From Paracoccaceae bacterium (GTDB lineage Bacteria > Pseudomonadota > Alphaproteobacteria > Rhodobacterales > Rhodobacteraceae), in assembly GCA_013214575.1 (NCBI GenBank), contig JABSSD010000108.1, positions 1 through 64,000 of the forward strand: a stretch of DNA of 64,000 bases, read 5' to 3'. The position numbers and the translations under genes are program-made. Numbering within the stretch: position 1 is the first letter of the stretch; the number at the start of each line of letters is the position of its first letter. This document shows positions 16,550 through 25,415 of this stretch, one piece after another. Under the pieces are notes generated by a model. It was not told the DNA's origin. It did not search any database and saw nothing but the letters and a program-made list of their open reading frames with translations.

Positions 16550-17494
16550 TTATTTCGGTGTCTTCCGTTTCATGAACAATGAGATGTTAAAGCCGCCGGG
16601 TGCATAGCCCCGGGTGCGGCTGCGCAGCACCGGAGTGTGGTTCGAACGGCCGCCCGCCGCCTCGCGGATGACAATGAAAATACCGCTGGCGATGATGATG
16701 CCGGCGCCAACAAGCGTCATCAGGTCAATCTTCTCATCAAACAGCCATACACCAAACAGCGTCGCCCAGATGATCTGCGAATATTGCATTGGCGCCACGA
16801 TTGCCGCCTCGCCGATGGTATAGGCGCTGATCATCATCAGGGTGGCGCAGAAGCCAAATATCGCCACGATGCCAAGGCCGCCCAATGCGGTTGCCTCAAA
16901 CGGAACATAGACAAAGGGCATCGCCAGTCCCATCATTACAAATGTGGCGACCAGCGGGTAGACCATCATCACCACCCGGCGCTCTTCGTTGCCGACCTTG
17001 CGCAGGATCACCGATTGGAAGGCCGATCCAAAGGCCGCAAACAATGCTGCCGCATGGCCGAGGCCGTACTCCACGCCACCGGGACGCAGCACCACAAGCA
17101 CCCCGGCAAAACCGACAAGAACCGCCAGCATTCGCGGCAGGCCGACCTTTTCCTTTAGGATCGGGATCGACAAAAGGGTGATCAGCAGCGGGGTCACAAA
17201 CAACAAGGCATAGACCTGCGACAGTGGCAGATGGGCAAAGGCATAAAACGCACTGGCCGGAACCACCGACATGGTCATCGAGCGCAGCGCCGCCCACCAG
17301 GGGTGGATCGGCCGCAGATTGCCAAGGGTGGTGTCCTGCACCAGCATCACCGTCACCAGCGGAAAGGACAGCAGGCTGCTGAAGAACACCAGCTGAAACG
17401 GTGACATGCTGGCGCCAAGGTATTTCACCACCACATCATGGGTCGCAAAAATCGCATAGGCCAGCAGGGCCAGCAGGGTGGCTTTCAGGTTCAT
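16550..17494 (-). CDS. EamA/DMT-family transporter
   Basis: A 314-residue inner-membrane protein with about ten hydrophobic segments in two EamA halves (for example FATHDVVVKYLGAS in the first and AIVAPMQYSQIIWATLFGVWLFDEKID in the second). Members export or import metabolites; the substrate is unknown. ATG 17494 (MNLKATLLALL) is chosen over the TTG at 17506. The C-terminal 30 residues are basic and cytoplasmic. Confidence 0.88.
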   Translation of the reverse strand: MNLKATLLALLAYAIFATHDVVVKYLGASMSPFQLVFFSSLLSFPLVTVMLVQDTTLGNLRPIHPWWAALRSMTMSVVPASAFYAFAHLPLSQVYALLFVTPLLITLLSIPILKEKVGLPRMLAVLVGFAGVLVVLRPGGVEYGLGHAAALFAAFGSAFQSVILRKVGNEERRVVMMVYPLVATFVMMGLAMPFVYVPFEATALGGLGIVAIFGFCATLMMISAYTIGEAAIVAPMQYSQIIWATLFGVWLFDEKIDLMTLVGAGIIIASGIFIVIREAAGGRSNHTPVLRSRTRGYAPGGFNISLFMKRKTPK

Positions 17495-17678
17495 GGCTGT
17501 CACCAAATTTCTTGGGTCGTGGGGGGCTGTCCGAAATAGCTTATAGCGCTAACGGTGTTGCGGAAATATGAAATCCGTCAGTGGGGCAATAAAGTGGAAG
17601 TTGAGTAATTGTGCTGGCCAATAAAACCGCGCCGAATGGTCTTACGTCGGATCTCAGGGGTTCCAAAGGCTCTCAACT

Positions 17679-18479
17679 TTAGTCGTAGGGCCGCTCAATC
17701 GACATGCTTTCTCTCAGCTGGTTCCATGTCACTTCCTCAAAGCGTTCAGGCCATTCGACGCCCCATTGCAGTGCCAGCTTGCGGGCCCGTGGCAGATAAG
17801 CCTGTGCATAGGCGAGATGGGCTGTGATCATTGCGTCCCGGTTGGGGATCGCGGGGGGCATGGAGGCCAAGAGTGCCTTTTGCTCATCGGTAATCAGCCG
17901 ATTCAGATGCAAAACCCAGCCGCGATTGGGCGCGTCGGTTTCTTCGATCAGCAGCTCGACCAGAAGGTTTCGGAGATGGAAAACACCCAGCATCCCGTTG
18001 ATGTATTCCTTGCGTCCTGCCGCCAGATGCAGCAGCCCAAGAATTTTGATGAACTCTTCGAACTGGGACTTGAGCTTGGCAGGGTTTGGCCCCTGGGTTT
18101 TCGAGGTTGCAGGCAGGGCGTTGAAGATGCCGTCATAGTCAAAAAGAGGGGTAAGGCTGTCCTGCGTTTGGCCGCCCATCTGAGTGGCTTTCAGGATCAG
18201 AGCGTCGATGCGGGTCCAGTCGGCGGTGATCGCATTGATAAGCACTGGCCGCGGGGTTCGGTCCCGCCACAGGACGATTTCTCCGGTCTGACTGATGGCC
18301 TTGTGGCAGAGTGCGGAAACCGCGTCGGTGGCGCCGTCCCGGGCGACAATAAGAAAGTCAATGTCGCTGTATTCATCGGCAAGACCGGTGCTGTAGCTGC
18401 CGCTTAGGAACACTGCGCGAATGGTGGCATTGTCGCGAAGCGAACGGGTGATGGTCTCTATAGCTTCAAAGTGCTCCAT
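17679..18479 (-). CDS. Nucleotidyltransferase-domain protein
   Basis: A 266-residue protein with an N-terminal NTP_transf_2 fold. LSGSYSTGLADEYSDIDFLIV contains the G-S motif (27-28) and the catalytic D-x-D (Asp39, Asp41). The remaining ~200 residues are helical and resemble the C-terminal part of aminoglycoside nucleotidyltransferase-like proteins. Whether it modifies an antibiotic, a protein or another molecule is unknown. It stands alone, with no operon partner. Confidence 0.75.
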   Translation of the reverse strand: MEHFEAIETITRSLRDNATIRAVFLSGSYSTGLADEYSDIDFLIVARDGATDAVSALCHKAISQTGEIVLWRDRTPRPVLINAITADWTRIDALILKATQMGGQTQDSLTPLFDYDGIFNALPATSKTQGPNPAKLKSQFEEFIKILGLLHLAAGRKEYINGMLGVFHLRNLLVELLIEETDAPNRGWVLHLNRLITDEQKALLASMPPAIPNRDAMITAHLAYAQAYLPRARKLALQWGVEWPERFEEVTWNQLRESMSIERPYD

Positions 18480-18575
18480 ACGTATCGCCCCAGAATAGGA
18501 TCTGCGTTACTGGCCCTGAGTGCCACTATCTCGGGGGGAACTTAACCTATGGTTGTCTTTTGTCTACAAAAGAAA

Positions 18576-18603
18576 GGCCCCGCACTGGCAGGCAGGCGGG
18601 GCC
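18576..18603 (-). terminator. leuB terminator
   Basis: GGCCCCGC/GCGGGGCC arms (18576-18583, 18596-18603) are followed on the minus strand by TTTCTTTTG, about 28 bp after the leuB stop. Confidence 0.88.
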
Positions 18604-18630
18604 GGGTCTGTTTACAGCTAGGCCGTATAT

Positions 18631-19734
18631 TTACAGGCTGGCGTCCAGCGCCGCCAGAATGGCATCGCCCATGCCGCTGGTTGAAACCGGGGTGGCGCCG
18701 TCGTCGCCCAGCAGATCAGCGGTGCGCAAGCCGTCGGCCAGAACCGTCTCGATGGCGGCCTCCAGCCGGTCGGCCTCGGCGCCCTGGTCAAAGCTGTAGC
18801 GCAGCGCCATGGCAAAGCTGAGGATGCAGGCGATTGGGTTGGCTTTGGACTGGCCGGTGATGTCCGGTGCCGAGCCGTGTACCGGCTCATACATGGCGCG
18901 CGGGCGGCCGTTGTCCATCGGAGCGCCCAGCGAGGCCGAGGGCAGCATGCCCAGTGAGCCGGTCAGCATGGCGGCGACGTCGGATAGGATGTCGCCAAAC
19001 AGGTTGTCGGTGACGATCACGTCGAACTGTTTTGGCGCCCGCACCAACTGCATGGCGCCATTGTCGGCATACATATGGCTCAGCTCGACCTCGGGGTAGT
19101 CGGCATGCACCCGGGTGACAACTTCGCGCCACAGCACGCCGCTCTCCATCACGTTGGCTTTTTCCATCGAGCAGAGCTTTTTGCCGCGCGCCATCGCCAG
19201 GTCAAAGGCTGAGCGGGCGACCCGTTCAATCTCGGACTCAGTATAGCGCTGGGTGTTGATGCCGACGCGCTCGTTGCCTTCGTTGAAGATGCCGCGGGGC
19301 TCGCCGAAATAAACACCCGAGGTCAGCTCGCGCACGATCATGATGTCGAGACCGGCAACGATGTCTTTCTTCAGCGAGGAGAAATCAGCCAGCGCGTCAA
19401 AGCACTGGGCCGGGCGCAGGTTGGAGAACAGATCCATTTCCTTGCGCAGCCGCAGCAACCCGCGTTCGGGCTTTACCGAGAAATCCAGATCGTCATATTT
19501 GGGGCCACCTACGGCGCCGAGCAGCACCGCATCGACTTCCATCGCGCGGGCCATGGTGTCGTCATGCAGTGGCACCCCGTGGGCGTCATAGGCGGCGCCG
19601 CCAACCAGATCTGTGCTGACGTCGAATGCCAGCTCGCGCTTGTTGCCATACCAGTCGATGATCCGGGTGACTTGCGCCATGACTTCGGGGCCAATGCCGT
19701 CACCGGGCAGAATCAGGATCGAAGGGTTGGACAT
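18631..19734 (-). CDS. leuB: 3-isopropylmalate dehydrogenase
   Basis: A 367-residue NAD-dependent decarboxylating dehydrogenase of leucine biosynthesis, of normal family length. Visible motifs are the N-terminal [27 protein letters not shown], the metal/substrate site [10 protein letters not shown] and the NAD-binding [15 protein letters not shown]. It is separated from leuCD by about 5 kb of mostly unrelated genes and has its own terminator. Confidence 0.97.
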   Translation of the reverse strand: MSNPSILILPGDGIGPEVMAQVTRIIDWYGNKRELAFDVSTDLVGGAAYDAHGVPLHDDTMARAMEVDAVLLGAVGGPKYDDLDFSVKPERGLLRLRKEMDLFSNLRPAQCFDALADFSSLKKDIVAGLDIMIVRELTSGVYFGEPRGIFNEGNERVGINTQRYTESEIERVARSAFDLAMARGKKLCSMEKANVMESGVLWREVVTRVHADYPEVELSHMYADNGAMQLVRAPKQFDVIVTDNLFGDILSDVAAMLTGSLGMLPSASLGAPMDNGRPRAMYEPVHGSAPDITGQSKANPIACILSFAMALRYSFDQGAEADRLEAAIETVLADGLRTADLLGDDGATPVSTSGMGDAILAALDASL

Positions 19735-19933
19735 GCGGATACTCCTTGAAAATGGTTATCCCGGGGGTATCCGCTGCGACCCGGAGGGTCAATGAGGCTG
19801 CGGCAAATGGCCGAGGTTGAAAGCTTGACATTATTTAAAAATTGCCAATCTATAAGGCTCATAAATGGATTGTTTTGTATTTTTTGTTTTTGGTTGATGA
19901 ATTGAAATTGAAAATTTTTGAAAGTGAAGTGTT
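19735..19933. promoter_or_regulatory. AT-rich region between leuB and the membrane-protein pair
   Basis: Bases 19830-19933 are strikingly AT-rich compared with the rest of the window and would hold the divergent promoters of leuB and the 19934 gene. No specific operator was recognised. Confidence 0.5.
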
Positions 19934-20260
19934 ATGGACGAAAAAGACCAGCTAAAGGCGCCGCAACAAGCGTCGCAGGATGTGAATAGAGAGACGCCCC
20001 GAGGGGATCGGTTTTTGGTGTTTGCTCCGTTTGTTGCGGCAATTGGTGCAATAATTGTGGTGCAATTATTCGTTTTTGCCCTGATCTACCCCGTCTCGCT
20101 TTCGGCAAGTGAGCAGCTGACCGCCTTGTGTGAGGAAAACCCTGAGGTGTGTGCTGGTGCTGATGTAACCGTCGCTGTGACCCAGGCTCCGGCTGTGCTG
20201 ATCCTTTCGCCGGAGGTCGAAAAAAAATGCGTCTGGAAATTCAGCATGCGGCGCTGGTGA
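19934..20260 (+). CDS. Small single-pass membrane protein of unknown function
   Basis: A 108-residue protein I do not recognise. It has a charged cytoplasmic N-terminus (residues 1-27), one strong hydrophobic segment at about 28-52, and a short outer domain with two cysteines (LCEENPEVC). The last 11 codons overlap the start of the next gene by 34 bp, which implies translational coupling and a joint function. Ribosome binding sequence is weak (GAAAGTGAAG). The low-GC upstream DNA suggests recent acquisition. Confidence 0.6.
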   Translation: MDEKDQLKAPQQASQDVNRETPRGDRFLVFAPFVAAIGAIIVVQLFVFALIYPVSLSASEQLTALCEENPEVCAGADVTVAVTQAPAVLILSPEVEKKCVWKFSMRRW

Positions 20261-21354
20261 AGCTTGAAGAATTGTATCGCCGCGACCGCAGTGATTTTGA
20301 ATTTCAATTCAGGGTTTATGGGGTCCTTTTGACGGCTGTTTTGGTCGCTTCCGCCTGGCTGGGTTATGGGCGGATTGATAAAATCTGGAGCGACATGCGC
20401 GAGCGGTTTGAGGACCAGAAAATTGTGATTGATGCTCAAATCTATACAACAGAGAAGGCTGCAGCGGAGGAAATTACGAGTAAGACGAACACGGCGCTGG
20501 AAGAGTTCAGGCTCCAGACGAACACGACGCTGGAAGAGTTCAGGCTCCAGACGGAAAAGACGCGGAACGAGATGCAAGGGACTCTGAAGCAGATTGAGGA
20601 TTCAAAGAATGCCGTTTTAGGTTTGATGAAGCTGAATGATTTGAAGGATGCTGCAAAGAAACTGGACGAAGGTGATGGTTTCACCAAAGATCAATCAGAT
20701 AAAGCAATGGCACTTGTCCATCAGCTTTCTAGTGAGATCAGCGCAGGGGAACTAGTTGATCCAAGCGACATACTTAGCCCCATTATGAGCGCGCTATACG
20801 GCGCTGGCCGATGGGGAGATTTGCAAGAGATTGAGGATCTGTTCCCAGCGTTGGTCAAATCTGATGCAAGCCTGCGGAACCTAATGATTCAGGTCTCCAT
20901 GTACCGGGTGTTTCGTCACGACGCCAAGCCCGACGCGATGGGGAATGCAGAAGAATATCTGAGTGCGGCGTGGGATGCCAAATATGGTGAGACGGCGCTG
21001 CCTGACGAGATGCTCTATCTGTACAAAGAAGAACAGGACCTGGACGTGCGACAGCCCAAGGGTGCAGAGTTGCTGAGATTGGCAAATGACTTCACTGATA
21101 AAGAGAAACTGCAATTTCTCAACGCAACAGGCGCGCATATGAATGCGCAGGACTTGGCGGGTACGCCAAAGGCCATTCACTTTGCAATCGAGAAAGTTGG
21201 CAAGCAGGTTTTTGAGGATCACTGGCGCGGCTTATTGACCTTGGTGAGGGATAATTTTCCAGAGCTATTAGAATCTCATGCTGGGCAACCCGGTGGTTTG
21301 GGTACTCTGCTGGCCGCATTAAGGGCGAAACTAGAAGAACATCCGGATGCCTAG
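20227..21354 (+). CDS. Membrane-anchored coiled-coil protein of unknown function
   Basis: A 375-residue protein I do not recognise. A transmembrane segment at about residues 30-47 is followed by a coiled coil (about 55-125) that contains an 11-residue tandem repeat, TNTALEEFRLQ then TNTTLEEFRLQ, encoded by a 33-bp DNA repeat. The remaining ~240 residues look like an all-helical repeat domain (for example DILSPIMSALYGAGRWGDLQEIEDLF). No catalytic motif was seen. GGAGG 10 bp upstream supports the ATG at 20227. It forms a pair with the small membrane protein that overlaps it. Confidence 0.7.
   Translation: MRLEIQHAALVKLEELYRRDRSDFEFQFRVYGVLLTAVLVASAWLGYGRIDKIWSDMRERFEDQKIVIDAQIYTTEKAAAEEITSKTNTALEEFRLQTNTTLEEFRLQTEKTRNEMQGTLKQIEDSKNAVLGLMKLNDLKDAAKKLDEGDGFTKDQSDKAMALVHQLSSEISAGELVDPSDILSPIMSALYGAGRWGDLQEIEDLFPALVKSDASLRNLMIQVSMYRVFRHDAKPDAMGNAEEYLSAAWDAKYGETALPDEMLYLYKEEQDLDVRQPKGAELLRLANDFTDKEKLQFLNATGAHMNAQDLAGTPKAIHFAIEKVGKQVFEDHWRGLLTLVRDNFPELLESHAGQPGGLGTLLAALRAKLEEHPDA
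20485..20550 (+). repeat. 33-bp tandem repeat inside the coiled coil
   Basis: Two nearly identical 33-bp units (20485-20517, 20518-20550) differ at one or two bases and extend the coiled coil by 11 residues, one heptad plus four. This is probably a recent in-frame duplication. Confidence 0.85.
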
Positions 21355-21364
21355 GCGATAGCGA

Positions 21365-21398
21365 GCCTCCGGCGGAGGTATTTCTAACAAGAAGAAGG
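21365..21398 (+). repeat. Dispersed GAGGTATTT repeat (copy E)
   Basis: CCTCCGGCGGAGGTATTTCT then AACAAGAAGAAG lies just after the coiled-coil gene and is close to the copy upstream of glcE at 54940-54994. Confidence 0.65.
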
Positions 21399-21427
21399 TC
21401 AGGGTGCTGTTTGTCTCGGCCTTGTCG

Positions 21428-22489
21428 TCAATGCGGGTCGAGCGCGATGTCCAGCCAGACCAGATGGTGGCGGCTGGCCGGGGTTGCGGTCTGATCTGAG
21501 GCGGGATCTGACGCGGCGGGCCAGAGTACGCCAGCCTGCAGCACCTGCAGATCGGCTGAGGGTAGCAGGTAGTCCACCCGCATCCGGCCGGCGCGCTGCC
21601 ATTCTACGGTGTTGACGCCCGCCTCGGGGCTGGAGGGGCGCGGGTCCTGCAGGCGTGGATCGGCCAGCAGGGCGGCGATGGCGGCGCGCCGGCCGGCGCC
21701 GCGATTGGGGTCAAGATTGGCGCCCCCGGCGATCACCAGCGGCGGGGCGGGGGCGCCGCCGAGGGTGCCGTCAAGCAGCAGCTGCCACAGGCGGATTTCA
21801 TCGGCATTGCGGCGGCCGTTGCGATCCTCAGACCCGTCGAACAGCGGCGGCGTGGCCTGAAAGATCAGCAGGGTCAGGCTGCCGCCATCTGGCAGCTTTA
21901 GCGGCACCAGCCAGTGGGAGGTGCTGGACAGGCGCTGGACCTGCAGTGCCTGCGGCGAGGGAAACGGGGCTCCGTCTGGGTGCTGCGGTAACAGGGCGCC
22001 GGGCAGGTCGCGCCATAGCAGCGGGCTCAGATCCCGCACTGCCCCGTGATCAATGGGCAGCCGCGACAGCACCGCATTGCCGCCTGCGCCGGTAAAGCTG
22101 CCATAGCCCTGCGAGTCCCGGGCACCGCCGAGGCGACCATCGCCGTCGAGGTCCAGATCACTTGCCATCCCCGAGTTGGGCTGGCGCGCAAAGATATACG
22201 GATAGGTGGCGCCGGCCTGTTGCAGCCGCAGTTGCAGCGCCTGAAGGGCGCGGTTTTCATAGTCCCAGTCGATGCCTTGCAGCACCAGGATATCGGGGTT
22301 CATTGAGGCGATCTGGGCCACCACTGCGCTGATCTGAGGATCTTTGCCCCGCTCAATGTCGCGCAGCAGCAGGCCGGGGCCCTGGCGCGACAGTTCAGTG
22401 TTGAAGGTGGCGATGCGCAGGCTATCGCCGTGGACAGGCAGGACAGGCAGGGCAAAGAACAGCAGCAGACCTGCGGCCCATCCCCTCAT
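21428..22489 (-). CDS. Endonuclease/exonuclease/phosphatase-family secreted protein
   Basis: A 353-residue protein with an N-terminal signal peptide (MRGWAAGLLLFFALPVLPVHG) and an EEP fold: RIATFNTEL at the start, DILVLQGIDWD, GGNAVLSRLPI and a C-terminal RMRVDYLLPS...SRHHLVWLDI, which retains the D-Y-L and H-H-L elements. The family Asn-x-Asp (usually GDFN) reads GGANLD, so one acidic residue is changed. Substrate could be nucleic acid or a phosphoester. It overlaps the upstream membrane-protein gene by 4 bp. In related genomes a gene of this type often lies near leuB. Confidence 0.8.
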   Translation of the reverse strand: MRGWAAGLLLFFALPVLPVHGDSLRIATFNTELSRQGPGLLLRDIERGKDPQISAVVAQIASMNPDILVLQGIDWDYENRALQALQLRLQQAGATYPYIFARQPNSGMASDLDLDGDGRLGGARDSQGYGSFTGAGGNAVLSRLPIDHGAVRDLSPLLWRDLPGALLPQHPDGAPFPSPQALQVQRLSSTSHWLVPLKLPDGGSLTLLIFQATPPLFDGSEDRNGRRNADEIRLWQLLLDGTLGGAPAPPLVIAGGANLDPNRGAGRRAAIAALLADPRLQDPRPSSPEAGVNTVEWQRAGRMRVDYLLPSADLQVLQAGVLWPAASDPASDQTATPASRHHLVWLDIALDPH

Positions 22490-23319
22490 GCGGTTTGCAG
22501 GGCTTCGGCGTTGGCATAGGCGCGGCGGCGTTTTTGTTCGATCAGCTCGGCCACCCGCAACATCGCCATGCCGCGCATCAGTATTGAGGCGGGCAGGGCG
22601 CCCCAGGCGCCGATCATCCAGACCAGGGTTTGCGGATTGCTCAGGTTTGTCAGGTTCAGGGCGGCTGACAGAAAGCTGACCGCAGCAGGAATGGCAAAGG
22701 GCAGCAACACGCCAATCACCATGTTGACGCGGCCGTCACGCTGTAGCCGGTGCACCACGTCGCCGCCGGTGGTGGGGTCGAACAAGGGGAGGTTCACCCA
22801 GACATTGAAGGCGCCATTGGCCACCGGCCAGCTGCGGATGTGAATGGTGAAGAAAAAGCACCCGACACTGATCAGTCCGATCACATAAGACAGCCCCGCA
22901 GCGGCCCGGACCATATTCACTGTCTCAGGCAGGGTCCGTGTGGGCAGCATCAGGGTGATCAGATGCACCGGCGAATATGCGAAATCCAAGGCGTTGCCAA
23001 GTTTGAAACCCAGCCCATAAGTCAGCGATGTCAGGCCGGTGGGGTCAGATGGGTGCCGGGCCATCAGGCAAAGAGCGCAGAGGGTCAGCAGCAGAGACAG
23101 GAACCGCATGCGGTTCAGCGGCGGCGCCTCGCGAAACTCGATGAAGCTGGGAAAGCTGGAGTAATATTCGGCAAATATCAGCAGACCACCCAGCAAGGCC
23201 ATTAAGGCCACGATCTCGGTTGATCCGGTCGCCGATTCCCGCAATAGCAGGGACGGCATGGCGATCAGAAATGCCACCAGTATACCGCGCATTGCTGCGC
23301 CTGTTATGCGTGTTAACAC
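22486..23319 (-). CDS. Polytopic membrane protein of unknown function
   Basis: A 277-residue inner-membrane protein with about six hydrophobic segments (around residues 10-25, 35-50, 70-85, 140-160, 200-222 and 230-250). I do not recognise a named family. It is translationally coupled (ATGA overlap) to the secreted EEP protein, so the two probably act together. Confidence 0.7.
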   Translation of the reverse strand: MLTRITGAAMRGILVAFLIAMPSLLLRESATGSTEIVALMALLGGLLIFAEYYSSFPSFIEFREAPPLNRMRFLSLLLTLCALCLMARHPSDPTGLTSLTYGLGFKLGNALDFAYSPVHLITLMLPTRTLPETVNMVRAAAGLSYVIGLISVGCFFFTIHIRSWPVANGAFNVWVNLPLFDPTTGGDVVHRLQRDGRVNMVIGVLLPFAIPAAVSFLSAALNLTNLSNPQTLVWMIGAWGALPASILMRGMAMLRVAELIEQKRRRAYANAEALQTA

Positions 23320-23653
23320 TGTTCGTTCCCTTCAAACTGGACAGGTCGATACGTTGCCGAACCTTTGTTCCAACTTGACGCAACCCCGAATACTCTGGGA
23401 TCACTGTGCCTCATTTGCGCCTCATTTGTGCCTTGTTTCGCCAATTCTCTCAAGATCTGGCAGGCAAAATTTGCCCTTGGTGAGGTTTATGGCTGGGGCA
23501 GTGGTGCGAGAATGCATCATGAATACCCCAGCATTTAGGGTCATTTAGCTATGACCACTACATGTGGTAGCGGGGCTTGCTGTTGCCATAGGGCGAGTCA
23601 GGCCACAAGTGAGAGTGGCGGCCCGACGGGATCTGTTGTCTCAATTGACTGGC
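23320..23653. other. Intergenic region, no gene seen
   Basis: The 334 bp hold a short direct repeat (CCTCATTTGCG/CCTCATTTGTG, 23409-23432) and a small palindrome ACCACTACATGTGGT (23554-23568). The promoter of the membrane protein gene should lie near 23320-23400. Nothing else is supported. Confidence 0.5.
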
Positions 23654-24175
23654 TCAGTTTCGTTGGCTGCGGCCTGAGAGCCCTATAACAATCAGACTGA
23701 ACCCGTTCATCATCAGCTCGATGCCCAGCATTATGCCCAGGAAAGTCAAAGATGCGGCTACAAAATTGGTCCAGATGTAACCGGCCAGCAGTACAGAGAT
23801 GGCGCCAGACAGGATCATTGGCCAAAAATACCCAGTGCTGCGCATCCTCCATGCAAAGATCAGCCGGACAACGCCGCTAGAGAGCAACAGGATGAGCACC
23901 AGCATGGTCAGCGAGATGGCGCCCTGCAGCGGGTTAAACAGGAAGTTTGTGCCGAGGAAGCCCAGCAGCAGCCCCATCAGTATAGTAAATATCTTGCTAG
24001 CCATTGAGTCGGTGCTGGAAAAGCCACCAATCACTTGAAACACACCGGCCACCATCAACATTGCGCCGGTCAGGGTGGTGACTGCCATGGTTGCAATGAC
24101 GGTATTGCCCAACACCAGAATGCTAAAAAACAGTGATAGAGCGCCCAGTAATATCCATTTCATCGAGTCTGACAT
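23654..24175 (-). CDS. HdeD-family (DUF308) membrane protein
   Basis: A 173-residue protein with about six hydrophobic segments in the HdeD pattern, including GAMLMVAGVFQVIGGF and a C-terminal FLGIMLGIELMMNGFSLIVIGL. HdeD in E. coli is linked to acid resistance at high cell density; its molecular function is unclear. The gene appears monocistronic. Confidence 0.82.
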   Translation of the reverse strand: MSDSMKWILLGALSLFFSILVLGNTVIATMAVTTLTGAMLMVAGVFQVIGGFSSTDSMASKIFTILMGLLLGFLGTNFLFNPLQGAISLTMLVLILLLSSGVVRLIFAWRMRSTGYFWPMILSGAISVLLAGYIWTNFVAASLTFLGIMLGIELMMNGFSLIVIGLSGRSQRN

Positions 24176-24415
24176 CTTATCTCTCCATAAATTTCATGCT
24201 TCAAAATCTGCAAGACCAAAACGATTGAGGTCGATGTGCGCGCAGTATGGCTTAATTTTTGAGCCGCTTGCAGGGGGAAAAAAAAATAGGAACGCGTCAC
24301 CGGAGGCAGGTGCTCCGGCCAGAAGCCGCGCACCGTCGGCAGGCGCAGAGCTCATATGTTACGATCAAACATTCGGCGTGTTTGATTCGCCGTTATTTAA
24401 GAGGAGTAATGAGTA

Positions 24416-24700
24416 TTGGCTTATGTATCTTTGACCCTTTGGTCTGTTGACGAAATGTCAGACGAAATGCTGGCTGCAGCAAAAGAAAAATACGTCCCAA
24501 TGATTATGTCAATTGGGGCGACGGCTGTGCAGATGGTGCGCACCGGCGATTTGACGATGTGTGTGATCACCCAGTATTCTGATTCCGACGCAGCGGCGGC
24601 CGCCCAGGAAAAAATCGCAGAATTGCGAAGTCAGGCCTCAAGTGAGTTTACGATGACCATGGAGGGTGTGTACGCCGGGGATGTGATTGCAGCCTCCTGA
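24416..24700 (+). CDS. Small conserved-type protein, possible dimeric alpha-beta barrel
   Basis: A 94-residue soluble protein. The TTG start at 24416 is supported by GAGGAG 9 bp upstream; the ATG at 24409 is too close to that site and lies in another frame. The pattern of strands and helices (AYVSLTLWSV..., TAVQMVRTGDLTMCVITQYSD, SEFTMTMEGVYAGDV) resembles antibiotic-biosynthesis-monooxygenase-like ferredoxin folds. No function is assigned. Confidence 0.65.
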   Translation: MAYVSLTLWSVDEMSDEMLAAAKEKYVPMIMSIGATAVQMVRTGDLTMCVITQYSDSDAAAAAQEKIAELRSQASSEFTMTMEGVYAGDVIAAS

Positions 24701-24747
24701 TTTCTACATTCAGTTGCCTTGGGATGGGTTATCAAAAACCAAAATAA

Positions 24748-24773
24748 AAGGCCGCTCCAAGTTGGGCGGCCTT
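24748..24773. terminator. Bidirectional terminator between the small protein gene and leuD
   Basis: AAGGCCGC/GCGGCCTT arms with A-rich flanks on the left and T-rich on the right can end transcription from both sides. Confidence 0.88.
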
Positions 24774-24798
24774 CTTTACGTTATATCGAACCGATGGC

Positions 24799-25404
24799 TT
24801 AGACCCAGGGGCGCTCTTGTGCGTTCTTGCTTTCAAAGGTGTCGATGGCACTGATTTTTTCCATGGTCAGGCCAATGTCATCGAGGCCTTGCAGCAGGCA
24901 GTGCTTTTTAAAGGTATCGACGTCGAACTTGATCACCTCACCATCGGATGTGGTGATTTCCTGCGCTTCCAGATCCACGGTCATTCGCGCGTTGGCGCCT
25001 TTTTCCGCGTCGGCCATCAACAAATCAGCCTGCTCCTGCGGCAGCACGATGGGCAGGATGCCGTTCTTGAAGCAATTGTTGAAGAAGATGTCGGCGAAGG
25101 AGGTCGAGATCACACATTTGACGCCAAAATCGGCAATCGCCCAAGGCGCGTGTTCGCGCGACGAGCCACAGCCGAAGTTGTCACCGGCGACGATGATCTC
25201 GGCGTTGCGATACTGCGGTTTGTTCAGCACGAAATCAGGAATTTCAGTGCCGTCGCGGTTAAAGCGCATCTCGTCAAACAGGTTCTTGCCAAAGCCGGTC
25301 CGCTCGATCGACTTCAGAAAGATCTTGGGGATGATCATATCGGTGTCGATATTGACCAGCGGCATAGGGGCCGCGATGCCCTGGAGTTTTTTAAACTTTT
25401 CCAT
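24799..25404 (-). CDS. leuD: 3-isopropylmalate dehydratase small subunit
   Basis: A 201-residue swivelling-domain subunit of isopropylmalate isomerase (leucine biosynthesis). The motifs [22 protein letters not shown] and [16 protein letters not shown] are diagnostic. It follows leuC by 11 bp on the same strand. Confidence 0.97.
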   Translation of the reverse strand: MEKFKKLQGIAAPMPLVNIDTDMIIPKIFLKSIERTGFGKNLFDEMRFNRDGTEIPDFVLNKPQYRNAEIIVAGDNFGCGSSREHAPWAIADFGVKCVISTSFADIFFNNCFKNGILPIVLPQEQADLLMADAEKGANARMTVDLEAQEITTSDGEVIKFDVDTFKKHCLLQGLDDIGLTMEKISAIDTFESKNAQERPWV

Positions 25405-25415
25405 GCTCGTGTTCC

